Assembly (NCBI GenBank): GCA_018651925.1
Contig: JABIDC010000008.1
Span: forward strand, 1-34,326
Source of the DNA: an archaeon
GTDB taxonomy: Archaea; Nanobdellota; Nanobdellia; Pacearchaeales; GW2011-AR1
DNA: 34,326 nucleotides
Direction: 5' to 3'
The position numbers were made by a program, and so were the translations under genes. A model generated the notes under the pieces. The model had not been told where the DNA came from. It was given only the letters and a program-made list of their open reading frames with translations, and searched no databases. Shown piece after piece: positions 24,906-33,945 of this stretch. Each line of letters opens with the position of its first letter. Within the stretch, counting starts at the first letter, position 1.

Positions 24906-26180
24906 TTACATCCATTTTTTCAATGCTTTATCTAATTCTTCATGATTCTTAGCATATTTTTTCAAAGGAATTTTTTGTAATGTTGATTCAACTGCTTGTC
25001 TCATTGCAATCGCCCCTTTGATTGTTCCTTCTGGGTGGCCGTGTATTCCTCCTCCTGCCTGAATAACAACATCGTTGCCCATAAATTGAATTATCTTATC
25101 TACAATTCCGGGATGAACCCCTCCAGAAGCAACCCCCAACACAGTATTTATTCCATGCCATTTTTGAGCCAAGTTTTCTTTTGTTTTTGGAGTGAAATCT
25201 TGTTCCATTTCTTGTTCAATATGCAATACTTCATCCTTCCCTCCAGTCATTTTACCATAAGCGGTACCAATATGTAATGTATCAACCCCAACCATTCTTG
25301 CTAATTGTGCAATAACTTCCATACTCATTCCATGATAAGAAATTCTATCAAACATTGCATGTCCTGCACGGTGTGCGTGAATTGGCAACTTTGTGGCCTT
25401 TCTTGCAGTTTGTAATGCTCCCCAACCAAGAGTCAAAATATCTAGCATAATATAATTTCCTCCATTGTCTTCAACAAATTTTATTCTTTTCAACATTTCA
25501 TGAGTAGGAGCAGTACAATTAATTAAGTAAACCTTTTTTTCGCCTGTTTCTTTCTCCGCTTTTTTACATAATTTAATTGTGGCTTTAAATCTTTTATAAA
25601 AATTATTAAATGGTTGAGAAGTTAAGTTCTCGTCGTCTTTTACAACATCGCATCCTCCAAGCCAAGATTCATATGCAACTTTTGCATGCTCTTTTTCATT
25701 GAGTCCAACTTTTGGTTTAACAATGGTTCCGACTAATGGCCTATCATAAACTCCCAAATATTTTCTAATTCCTTTAATTCCAAATTTAGGTCCCTGAAAG
25801 GATTTTAACATTTTTTTAGGAATTGTGATGTCTTCCCAAAGAATTCCGTTGACAGATTTCATCCCATAAATATTTCCTCCAACCGAAGATAAAATTTCGG
25901 GCAAGTTTCCTAGTTCAAATAAATCTAAAGGATAAGCAATTCGACATCTAAGATTTTTCTTATCTAAATAATAAACATGGGGGGTAATTTTCTTTTGTGT
26001 TTTTTTATTAACTGTTAAAATTTCGGTCCAAGTTCCAACACTACTTTCTCCTGCAGTAATAGAACAAACTTCTCTAAAATTATAGCCTTTAGCAGGAGTA
26101 ATTTTGAACTGACAAATTAAATCAGTCTCCTTCGGCTTATACTTCAAATCAATAAAACTATCGTAATGTACTCTTGTCAT
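24906..26180 (-). CDS. rbcL: RuBisCO large subunit, form III-like
   Basis: 424 aa; IVKPKVGL, GGCDVVKDDENL, HAHRAGHAMFD, HIGTAYGKM, ASGGVHPG, QAGGGIHGHPEG: catalytic-site motifs all present. Confidence 0.95.
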   Translation of the reverse strand: MTRVHYDSFIDLKYKPKETDLICQFKITPAKGYNFREVCSITAGESSVGTWTEILTVNKKTQKKITPHVYYLDKKNLRCRIAYPLDLFELGNLPEILSSVGGNIYGMKSVNGILWEDITIPKKMLKSFQGPKFGIKGIRKYLGVYDRPLVGTIVKPKVGLNEKEHAKVAYESWLGGCDVVKDDENLTSQPFNNFYKRFKATIKLCKKAEKETGEKKVYLINCTAPTHEMLKRIKFVEDNGGNYIMLDILTLGWGALQTARKATKLPIHAHRAGHAMFDRISYHGMSMEVIAQLARMVGVDTLHIGTAYGKMTGGKDEVLHIEQEMEQDFTPKTKENLAQKWHGINTVLGVASGGVHPGIVDKIIQFMGNDVVIQAGGGIHGHPEGTIKGAIAMRQAVESTLQKIPLKKYAKNHEELDKALKKWM

Positions 26181-26216
26181 TTTAACACCTCTAATATAGA
26201 TAAATCAGATTTACTT

Positions 26217-27554
26217 TTAAACTTTCTGGAGTTCAAAGCCTTTTTTTGAATCCAAGATGTCAAACCCTTTTTCTTTAATTTCATCTCTTAATTCATCAGA
26301 CTTCTTCCAATCTTTTTCTTTCCTTGCAATTTCCCTATTTTCTGCTAATTCTAAGACTTCCTTTGGGAATTCTAACTTTTCTTTTTCTAATATTTTTAAA
26401 CCAAATACTTCGTCAATTTTTTTTATCGTTTGATATTTTCCTTCTGCCTTAGAATCTCTTGCAAGTTTCCAAACAACATTTAATGCCCCTGCAGTATTCA
26501 AATCATTATTCATTTCTTGTTTAAATGATTCGAGATATTCTGAATTAATTTTCCCATCATCTTCTAAATTTTTACAAAGGTTCTTTAATCTAAAAAGAGA
26601 AGTTTTAGCCTCAATTAATTTTTCCTCAGAAAAATCAACTGGTTTTCTGTAATGATTATTAATTACAAAATATCTAATTTCTAATCCAGAGAATTTTTTA
26701 AACAAATCTTTTATTGTTTTAAAGTTTCCAAGAGATTTGGACATTTTTTCATTATTCACATTAACCATTCCATTATGGACCCAATAGTTTGCAAATTTTT
26801 TTCCATAGCCCGCTTCTGCCTGCGCAATTTCATCTTCGTGATGAGGGAAAATCAAATCTTGTCCTCCGGCATGAATGTCAATTGGTAATCCCAAGACTTC
26901 GTGATTCATTGCAGAACATTCAATGTGCCATCCTGGGCGCCCAATTCCCCAAGGGGATTCCCACGAGGGTTCTCCTTTTTTTGAAAACTTCCACAAGGCA
27001 AAATCTTTTGAATCTTCTTTGTCCTGTCCTTTTTCCGAATCTCGAAGTTCCCTTTTGCTTTGTAATTCTTCTAAATTAATCCCAGACAATTTTCCATACC
27101 CTTTAAATTTTGAAACCCTGAAGTAAACTCCATCTTCTTTTACAACATAAGTGTAACCCTTCTTTTCCAACTTCTTTATCAGGTCAACCATTGAATCAAC
27201 ATGTTCTGTTGCTCTCGGCTGAATATCCGGAATACGAACATTGAGTTTTGAGTAATCCTCTAAATGTTCTTTTAAGTTCCTTTCTGAAAGTTCCCGAACA
27301 CTAATTCCTTCTTCTTTTGCTTTTGTGATAATTTTGTCTTCAATGTCAGTAATATTTGAAACAAATTTAACCTTATATTCTAAAAATTCAAGGTACTTTC
27401 TTAACACATCAAAACTTATTTGGTTTCTTGCATGCCCCAAATGTGGAACCCCATTAACTGTTGGGCCACATAAATACATTTTAACTTTTCCTTTTTCAAT
27501 TGGTTCAAAGATTTCCTTTTTATTATGTAATGTATTATATAATTCTAATTCCAT
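26217..27554 (-). CDS. cysS: Cysteinyl-tRNA synthetase
   Basis: 445 aa; MYLCGPTVNGVPHLGHARNQISFDVLRKYL, GWHIECSAMNHEVLG, DIHAGGQDLIFPHHEDEIAQ, KMSKSLGNF. Confidence 0.97.
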   Translation of the reverse strand: MELELYNTLHNKKEIFEPIEKGKVKMYLCGPTVNGVPHLGHARNQISFDVLRKYLEFLEYKVKFVSNITDIEDKIITKAKEEGISVRELSERNLKEHLEDYSKLNVRIPDIQPRATEHVDSMVDLIKKLEKKGYTYVVKEDGVYFRVSKFKGYGKLSGINLEELQSKRELRDSEKGQDKEDSKDFALWKFSKKGEPSWESPWGIGRPGWHIECSAMNHEVLGLPIDIHAGGQDLIFPHHEDEIAQAEAGYGKKFANYWVHNGMVNVNNEKMSKSLGNFKTIKDLFKKFSGLEIRYFVINNHYRKPVDFSEEKLIEAKTSLFRLKNLCKNLEDDGKINSEYLESFKQEMNNDLNTAGALNVVWKLARDSKAEGKYQTIKKIDEVFGLKILEKEKLEFPKEVLELAENREIARKEKDWKKSDELRDEIKEKGFDILDSKKGFELQKV

Positions 27555-27584
27555 AGGTATTTCAAGAATAAACGATTTAAAAGA

Positions 27585-28130
27585 TTATTTGATTGTTACA
27601 AAAATCTGGATATTTACATAACTTGATGAATCTTGTTTAACATCCAAATCATAGATTATTGTGCATGCAGGAGAACTTTCTGGAACTCTGAATTTTATAA
27701 GTCGTGCAAGTTCTAATGAATCATTTGGTCCTAAAGGAAAACTTCCTGTTGCAGCTAAAGAGAAAGAATCTGCTTTTTCTTTAGTCATTGAAGTACAGTC
27801 AGACACATCAGATGCCGAAAGAGTATATTCGAAATTAGCTTCTTCTTGTTTATTATTTAAAATTGAAAACGCAAATCCTTTTGGGGTGTCTCCTCTTTCA
27901 ATGTCTATTGCTCTTCCTTTTGGTTCCACAGAAATTCTTTTTGTACCATCTGTAAATAATTCATTAATTTGATTTGTTAATGCAGAATCAATATCTTCAA
28001 TCGCCCCTGTTGAAGTCTTTCCAACTTGTTGAATAAAGAATAAAATTACTACTAAAATAGCAACCATCAATACAATCGTTACAATTGTTCCCATTGTCAT
28101 TTCAACAGCTCCTTTTTTATTTTTTATCAT
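27585..28130 (-). CDS. Archaeal pilin/flagellin-N-like protein
   Basis: 181 aa; class III signal-like MIKNKKGAVEMTMGTIVTIVLMVAILVVILFFIQQVG. Confidence 0.7.
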   Translation of the reverse strand: MIKNKKGAVEMTMGTIVTIVLMVAILVVILFFIQQVGKTSTGAIEDIDSALTNQINELFTDGTKRISVEPKGRAIDIERGDTPKGFAFSILNNKQEEANFEYTLSASDVSDCTSMTKEKADSFSLAATGSFPLGPNDSLELARLIKFRVPESSPACTIIYDLDVKQDSSSYVNIQIFVTIK

Positions 28131-28393
28131 ATTAGAAGTTCTGGGTTAGTCATAACAGCATAGATGTAAAGGATAATCGAGAAAAGAAGAATTATCGATC
28201 CAATAATTATTCCTGCAATGTTTAATTTTTTATTCCTTTGGTACAATGAATTTTTTTTATCTTTATTTAATCGAAGGCCTATAATCCCGAGGATAATCCC
28301 TCCAATTCCTGCCTGGCCAACTAATGCAATAACTATACTTAAAATTCCCATAGTATAACTTACCAAACTTAAATCTTGTTTTTTATCAGCCAT
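28127..28393 (-). CDS. Small membrane protein (DUF4190-like)
   Basis: 88 aa, 2 TM helices with Gly-rich GQAGIGGIILGIIGLRL; 4-nt overlap with the pilin-like gene. Confidence 0.65.
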   Translation of the reverse strand: MADKKQDLSLVSYTMGILSIVIALVGQAGIGGIILGIIGLRLNKDKKNSLYQRNKKLNIAGIIIGSIILLFSIILYIYAVMTNPELLI

Positions 28394-28445
28394 CTTTCTT
28401 TATCTAACAAAGAAAATTCTTTTTATAAATCTTTTCTTAAAAAAA

Positions 28446-28517
28446 TGGGATCCCCGGGAGTCGAACCCGGGACACCTAAATCTTCAGTCTAGTGCTCTCC
28501 CGCTGAGCTAGGATCCC
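28446..28517 (-). tRNA. tRNA-Phe (GAA)
   Basis: Reverse strand: GGGATCC-TA-GCTC-AGCGGGA-GAGC-A-CTAGA-CTGAAGA-TTTAG-GTGTC-CCGGG-TTCGACT-CCCGG-GGATCCC-A. Full cloverleaf, anticodon GAA, CCA not encoded. Confidence 0.95.
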
Positions 28518-28557
28518 TTTTTGTGTTTAGAGATCGCTAGTTCAGCCGCTAGCATGT

Positions 28558-28569
28558 AGCTAGGATCCC
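28558..28569 (-). repeat. Exact 12-nt copy of the tRNA-Phe 5' end (GGGATCCTAGCT)
   Basis: AGCTAGGATCCC at 28506-28517 (in the tRNA) repeated at 28558-28569, offset 52 nt. Confidence 0.85.
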
Positions 28570-28650
28570 ATAGAGATAATTAATTAAATTGACTTTTAAA
28601 TGTTATTACCCAAACAGAAACTCTTAAAAGCCAAAATTTCCCTCTATAAT

Positions 28651-28972
28651 TGTTTAAGTTGGGTAGTTAATTTCGGGAATCTGGCATTAAATTGTCAAGT
28701 GTTAAAAATATGAACGCTGATTCTTGAGGAAGGTCCGCCCACCATAAAAAGCCACGAGGGAAATCCTCGCTCGCAGTGATGTGGGAGCTCTGGTACAGAA
28801 ACGACACAGCTTGTGTTTAGCAATGAAACTTTGGGTGAAGCTAGAATAATGCAAGATTTGATGAAACGAGCATCTTGGCTGGTGCAAGGGGAAAACTCCG
28901 CTTAGTTGAATATTAACACATTTGGTTTGAATACAACAAATGACAGAAGGTGGCCTATTCCCAACTTAAACA
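28651..28972 (+). ncRNA. rnpB: RNase P RNA (archaeal)
   Basis: Terminal 13-bp helix TGTTTAAGTTGGG/CCCAACTTAAACA (P1); GAGGAAGGTCCGCCCACC (P4 5' strand/CR-I) and ACAGAAGGTGGCC (CR-V); internal GGTACAGAAACGACAC (CR-II/III-like). TATA-like CTTAAAAG about 25 nt upstream. Confidence 0.92.
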
Positions 28973-28979
28973 TTATTTT

Positions 28980-29306
28980 TTAAAAAGAAAATATTTGTTT
29001 GTCTCGAATATATTGGGTTTTATCTGTCCATCCGAAACTAAGATTTTCATAATCAACCCCATTTCTTTTTAGAGAATATCCTTTTCTCAAAAGAGTTCTA
29101 TGTGCAAATTCAACAATCTCATCTGGAATAATGTCTGAACCAAAACTCTCAGCCATAATCTCCGTAATCTTATTTCCATAAAGAATTCTTCCATTTTCTG
29201 CTCTTACCGCATCCAATCTCGATCTAAATTTTTTACTAAAAACATCTTTTTTTCCTTTTGTAACTCTTTCTTCTTCAACAATCGCTGCAGCTAATCCTTT
29301 TGACAT
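28980..29306 (-). CDS. Hypothetical protein
   Basis: ATG at 29306 (MSKGLAAAIVEEERVTKGKK...) preferred over the track's upstream start; ORF is Lys/Arg-rich; no family recognised. Confidence 0.65.
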   Translation of the reverse strand: MSKGLAAAIVEEERVTKGKKDVFSKKFRSRLDAVRAENGRILYGNKITEIMAESFGSDIIPDEIVEFAHRTLLRKGYSLKRNGVDYENLSFGWTDKTQYIRDKQIFSF

Positions 29307-29384
29307 CTTTTTCAAAAAAAATTTTAGTTTAAAAAGATTTAGATTTGGAATAACAATTATAAACAAAATTCCCTTAATTTATTT

Positions 29385-32000
29385 ATGTATCATACAAAAA
29401 CAGAAAAAGAGGTTTTCGAAGAATTTAAAACAGGCCCAAAGGGATTAACAACCTCACAAGTTGAAACAAATTTTGGGAAATATGGGAAAAACGAAATAAA
29501 GAAAACACACAAATTTCAACCAATAAAAATTTTCCTTCAACAATTTACTTCTTTCCTGATTTATGTTCTTTTAATTGCTGCAGTAATCTCTTTTTTATTG
29601 GGACACAAAATAGACGCAATTGTCATTATGGCAATTGTAATTTTAAATTCAGTAATTGGATTCTTCCAGCAGTTTCGAGCAGAAAAAGCAGTTCAGGGAT
29701 TAAAAAAACTTTTAGTTCAAAAGTCAAGGGTAATTCGTGATGGAAAGTATTTAGAAATCCCTTCAAAAGAACTAGTTCCAGGAGATATTGTTCTTTATGA
29801 GGCAGGAGATAAAATAAATGCCGATTCAAGAATTTTTGAAGCAAAGAATCTTCAAACAAATGAAGCAGCGTTAACTGGAGAAAGTCTCCCTATCTTAAAA
29901 ACTGAAAAAGCTTTGGCAAAAGAAATAATTTTAGCAAAAAGAACAAATATGCTTTTTGCCGGAACTCAAATTGTAAAAGGGACCGCAAAGGCAATAATTG
30001 TAAGTACTGGAATGCAAACTGAATTTGGAAAAATAGCCGGAGAACTACAGGAAATAAAAATACAAAAAACTCCAATGCAAAAAAGGTTAGATGTTTTTTC
30101 TAAACAATTAAGTTTTATAATAATTGGAATGGTTCTTATCTTTTTTCTTTTGGGGGTTTTTAGGAATATTGATCCTTTGGAAACTTTTATGGTTGCAGTA
30201 ACTTTAGCAGTTGGAGCAATCCCCGAAGGATTGCCAGCAGTTTTAGCAATGGCTTTTGCAATCGCTTCAAATTTAATGTCAAAACAAAATGTGATTGTAA
30301 GAAGATTGCCAGCAGTAGAAAGTTTGGGAAGTGTAACAACAATTTGCACAGATAAAACAGGAACCTTAACAAAAGAAGAAATGCACATACAAGAAATTTT
30401 TTCTAACAATAAATTATTTAATAAAAAATTAAAAAATTTATTTCTTGGAGAAAGAAAAATAGATGTGAAAGAGAACGAAAATATTTCCAAATTAATTAAA
30501 ACAAGTATTCTTTGTAATAATTCAAAATTTGAAATAATTGATAAATCTTTAAAATTCTTTGGAGATCCGACAGAGATTTCTCTTCTTGCAACCTCTCTTG
30601 ATTTTGGATTCAATAAAAAAATCTTAACTGAAGAATTTCCTACAATTGAAAAAATAGAATTTGATGGAGAAAGAAAAATGATGTCTGTCTTAAGAAAAAA
30701 TAAACGCGGAGCAACTCTTTATTCGAAAGGGGCAATAGAAAAGATCTTAGAAAAATCAACTCATGAATTAATTAATAATAAGTCAAGAGTTTTAACTCCT
30801 GGAAGAAAAAAGATTCTTTTAATGAATTCTCAAGAAATGGAAAAAAAGGCTCTACGAGTTTTAGCTTTTGCCTACAAAGAAGTTAGAAATGAAAATAAAA
30901 TTTCTGAAGATAACTTAATTTTCCTGGGGTTCGCAGGAATGATTGACCCTCCAAGGTCAGAAGTAAAAGAAGCAATTACTGCTTGCAAGGATGCGGGAAT
31001 AAAGATTAAGATGATTACTGGAGATGCAAAATTAACTGCAATGGCAATTGCACAAGAAATAGGAATAACTGGAAATACCTTGACTGGAAGCGAATTAGAG
31101 AAAATTAATGATGAAGAATTATCTAAGATAATTAGTGAAATTGGAATTTTTGCGAGAACAACTCCCAATCAAAAATTAAGAATCGCAAAAATTCTTCAAG
31201 CAAATGGGGAGGTAGTTGCAATGACTGGAGACGGAATAAATGATGTTCTGGCATTAAAATCTGCTGACATTGGAATTGCAATGGGAAAAAGGGGAACAGA
31301 TGTTGCAAGAGAAGTTTCAGATTTAGTTTTGATTGATGATAATTTCGCATCAATTGTTGGAGGTGTTCGAGAGGGAAGGAAGACGTATGACAACATAAAG
31401 AAATTCACAAAATATATGCTCTCGGTAAATTTTTCAACTATCGCTCTAGTAAGTTTATTAACTATTTTTGGTATGCCTCTTCCAATTCTTCCGTTACAGA
31501 TTCTTTGGAAAAATTTAATTACAGATTCTTTTCCCGCATTAACGCTTGTCTTTGAAAAAGGAGAAGAAGTAATGAATTCAAAACCTCGGAAAGAAAAAAG
31601 TTTGCTTTCGGGAATTTGGAAATTCATAATTTTTGCAGGGTTATTAAATTTCACAGTGGAGTTAATAGGATATCTTTTTGGAACCTTTAATTCCTATGAT
31701 TTGAATTTAATTAGAACAATGGTTTTAACAATTGGAATTGTATTTGAATTGTTATTTGTTTATACATGTAGAAGTGAATCTTCTTTAACAAAAATTGGGA
31801 TCTTCTCAAATAAATGGCTTAATTATGCAACCCTCTTGGGATTAAGTTTACACATGGTTTTGTTATACACGCCTCTTGCAAATGTTTTCGGAGTTGTTCC
31901 ATTAGGATTAAATAATTGGATTATGGTGATTTTACTGGGGATTGTAGGTGTTGTTGTATTTGAATTAAAGAAGTATTTTAATCACAAGGTTATTAAATAA
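29385..32000 (+). CDS. P-type cation-transporting ATPase, probably Ca2+ type (PMCA/SERCA/PMR1-like)
   Basis: 871 aa; DKTGTLT phosphorylation motif, TGES, PEGLPA in M4, MTGDGINDVLALKSADIGIAMG, NLITDSFPALTLVFE in M6. Confidence 0.93.
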   Translation: MYHTKTEKEVFEEFKTGPKGLTTSQVETNFGKYGKNEIKKTHKFQPIKIFLQQFTSFLIYVLLIAAVISFLLGHKIDAIVIMAIVILNSVIGFFQQFRAEKAVQGLKKLLVQKSRVIRDGKYLEIPSKELVPGDIVLYEAGDKINADSRIFEAKNLQTNEAALTGESLPILKTEKALAKEIILAKRTNMLFAGTQIVKGTAKAIIVSTGMQTEFGKIAGELQEIKIQKTPMQKRLDVFSKQLSFIIIGMVLIFFLLGVFRNIDPLETFMVAVTLAVGAIPEGLPAVLAMAFAIASNLMSKQNVIVRRLPAVESLGSVTTICTDKTGTLTKEEMHIQEIFSNNKLFNKKLKNLFLGERKIDVKENENISKLIKTSILCNNSKFEIIDKSLKFFGDPTEISLLATSLDFGFNKKILTEEFPTIEKIEFDGERKMMSVLRKNKRGATLYSKGAIEKILEKSTHELINNKSRVLTPGRKKILLMNSQEMEKKALRVLAFAYKEVRNENKISEDNLIFLGFAGMIDPPRSEVKEAITACKDAGIKIKMITGDAKLTAMAIAQEIGITGNTLTGSELEKINDEELSKIISEIGIFARTTPNQKLRIAKILQANGEVVAMTGDGINDVLALKSADIGIAMGKRGTDVAREVSDLVLIDDNFASIVGGVREGRKTYDNIKKFTKYMLSVNFSTIALVSLLTIFGMPLPILPLQILWKNLITDSFPALTLVFEKGEEVMNSKPRKEKSLLSGIWKFIIFAGLLNFTVELIGYLFGTFNSYDLNLIRTMVLTIGIVFELLFVYTCRSESSLTKIGIFSNKWLNYATLLGLSLHMVLLYTPLANVFGVVPLGLNNWIMVILLGIVGVVVFELKKYFNHKVIK

Positions 32001-32018
32001 AAAAAATATTAATTATCT

Positions 32019-32966
32019 ATGGGGCCCATTTTTTGGATTATAGTTTTTATTATTAGCTTATTTGCATTGATTAAATCATCAGACATTTTTACAGAAAAAG
32101 CAGAAAAGATTGGGTTATCTCTCGGAATGCCTTCTTTTGTAGTGGGGGTTACAATTGTGGCAATCGGAACTTCTTTACCAGAGTTAGTCTCTTCAATTTT
32201 TGCAGTTATCGGGGGATCTTCAGAGATTGTGCTGGGAAATGTATTGGGATCTAATATTGCAAATATTTTTTTGGTTTTGGGGATAGCGGCAATTATTGGA
32301 AAAAAGTTAAAGATCTCTAGCGGGGGGATTCATATTGATTTGTTATTTTTAATTGGCTCGGCATTTTTTCTTTTTCTTTCGCTTTTAGATGGAGTTTTTT
32401 CAATAGGAGAAGGCATTTTATCTTTATTGTTGGGAACAATTTATATAATTTATATAACAAAACTTAGCAAGAAGAATCAAGAAATTAAAAAAGAAATGAG
32501 CGATATAAAGAAGGAAAAACTTTCTTTTGGATTTTGGATTATTTTTATTTTAAGTTTAGTTTTAATATTTTTTGGAGCAAAATACACAATAGAATCTGTA
32601 ATTCAGTTATCAAGTATTTTTAATATTGCGAAGGAATTAATTGCAATAACTGCTGTAGCTCTTGGAACTTCTTTACCTGAATTAATGGTAACAATTTCTG
32701 CAGCAAGAAAAGGAAAACCAGAAATCGCCATCGGAAATGTCCTGGGATCTAATATCTTCAATACTCTTTTTGTGATGGGAATTCCTGCATTAATTGGATC
32801 CTTAACTATCTCTCCGATCATGTTAAGTTTTGGATTGCCGACAATGCTTGTCGCAACACTTCTTTATTTCTTTATAATTAAAGATAGAGATATGACTTCC
32901 TGGGAAGGTTGGCTTCTTTTAGTCTTTTATATCTTTTTTATAGGAAGACTTTTTAATTTATTTTAG
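32019..32966 (+). CDS. CaCA-family Na+/Ca2+ antiporter-like protein
   Basis: 315 aa; two inverted alpha-repeats VAIGTSLPELVSS...GNVLGSNIANIFLVLG and VALGTSLPELMVT...GNVLGSNIFNTLFVMG. Confidence 0.95.
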   Translation: MGPIFWIIVFIISLFALIKSSDIFTEKAEKIGLSLGMPSFVVGVTIVAIGTSLPELVSSIFAVIGGSSEIVLGNVLGSNIANIFLVLGIAAIIGKKLKISSGGIHIDLLFLIGSAFFLFLSLLDGVFSIGEGILSLLLGTIYIIYITKLSKKNQEIKKEMSDIKKEKLSFGFWIIFILSLVLIFFGAKYTIESVIQLSSIFNIAKELIAITAVALGTSLPELMVTISAARKGKPEIAIGNVLGSNIFNTLFVMGIPALIGSLTISPIMLSFGLPTMLVATLLYFFIIKDRDMTSWEGWLLLVFYIFFIGRLFNLF

Positions 32967-33013
32967 GAAATATTCGTCTCCACTTTTTTAAATAAAACTT
33001 TCTAAAAAAGTAT

Positions 33014-33397
33014 ATGAAAAAAGAATTAATTGTGATTATCCTCTCAGTTATTTTAGTGGCATTCGTGACTTATTTTAGTATAATTCAAACAGGAAAAATA
33101 ATCCAGGAAGATATCTTCATAAATGGGATACAAAAACCCGAATATAATACCTACGGGATAGACATAGTGAATAATGAATATTACATGGGGGATCGAATAA
33201 TAAATAAAGGCGATCGAATAATTTGGAAAAATTATGATGAAGTTAAACATACTATTACCTCGGAAGATAGTAATGAATTAAATTCTGCATCTCTTGAATA
33301 TGGTGAAACTTATTCTCATTTTTTTGATTCACGGGGAGAATTCAATTATTATTGTAAATTTCATCCCCAAATGAGGGGAAAAATTATTGTCGAATAA
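33014..33397 (+). CDS. Membrane-anchored cupredoxin (blue-copper-like) protein
   Basis: 127 aa; N-terminal TM; GDRIIWKNYDEVKHTITSED...FFDSRGEFNYYCKFHPQMRGKIIVE: H...C..H....M copper ligands. Confidence 0.88.
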   Translation: MKKELIVIILSVILVAFVTYFSIIQTGKIIQEDIFINGIQKPEYNTYGIDIVNNEYYMGDRIINKGDRIIWKNYDEVKHTITSEDSNELNSASLEYGETYSHFFDSRGEFNYYCKFHPQMRGKIIVE

Positions 33398-33413
33398 TTA
33401 AAGGGAAATTAAA

Positions 33414-33884
33414 ATGAATTTAAATAAGTGGAAAAATAAAAATGCAAAAATGTATGCAATGCATTTAGTAAAGATTTTAGGAAAGCCCGAAGAGGAAACA
33501 AAATCTCTGCTTCTTTGGAAAAAAAAGGCAAATTGTTTAAGAATTGAAATTAAAGACGAAGGCATCCCCCATAATTTTCCAATGAATCATAAAGATTATG
33601 TTTATAGTACAAGAAAAATTGCGGTTCCTCCAAAATTTGCAAGTGTTTTTGCAAATGTTACTGAAAGTATAATTATTGATGGATTAAAAAAAGAAGTAAC
33701 AGCAAGATGCGGAGCATTGATTAAAAATGCAGTGACTCTCGGATTTGTCGAGGACATGATTAAAGGAAAAATTTCTTCAAGCGTTCCAGCAGCAAAAAAA
33801 GAATATTCAAAAAGAATAATGGGAAACATTACTCCAAAATGGTTTAAAGATGTTGCAATGGATAAGAAAATGATGAAGAAATAG
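33414..33884 (+). CDS. Hypothetical protein
   Basis: 156 aa basic ORF; no family recognised. Confidence 0.65.
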   Translation: MNLNKWKNKNAKMYAMHLVKILGKPEEETKSLLLWKKKANCLRIEIKDEGIPHNFPMNHKDYVYSTRKIAVPPKFASVFANVTESIIIDGLKKEVTARCGALIKNAVTLGFVEDMIKGKISSSVPAAKKEYSKRIMGNITPKWFKDVAMDKKMMKK

Positions 33885-33945
33885 TCTTTCTAAAATTAAA
33901 AACAATTGAAATAAGTAGTAGAAGAACTTTATTTTATTTGGAATA

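Noticed and set aside
28702-28887. 61-aa minus-strand ORF
   Set aside because: Lies inside the RNase P RNA gene.
29966-30613. 215-aa minus-strand ORF
   Set aside because: Antisense to the P-type ATPase; composition is a reverse-frame artefact.
31196-31654. 152-aa minus-strand ORF
   Set aside because: Antisense to the conserved P-ATPase hinge and M5-M6 region.
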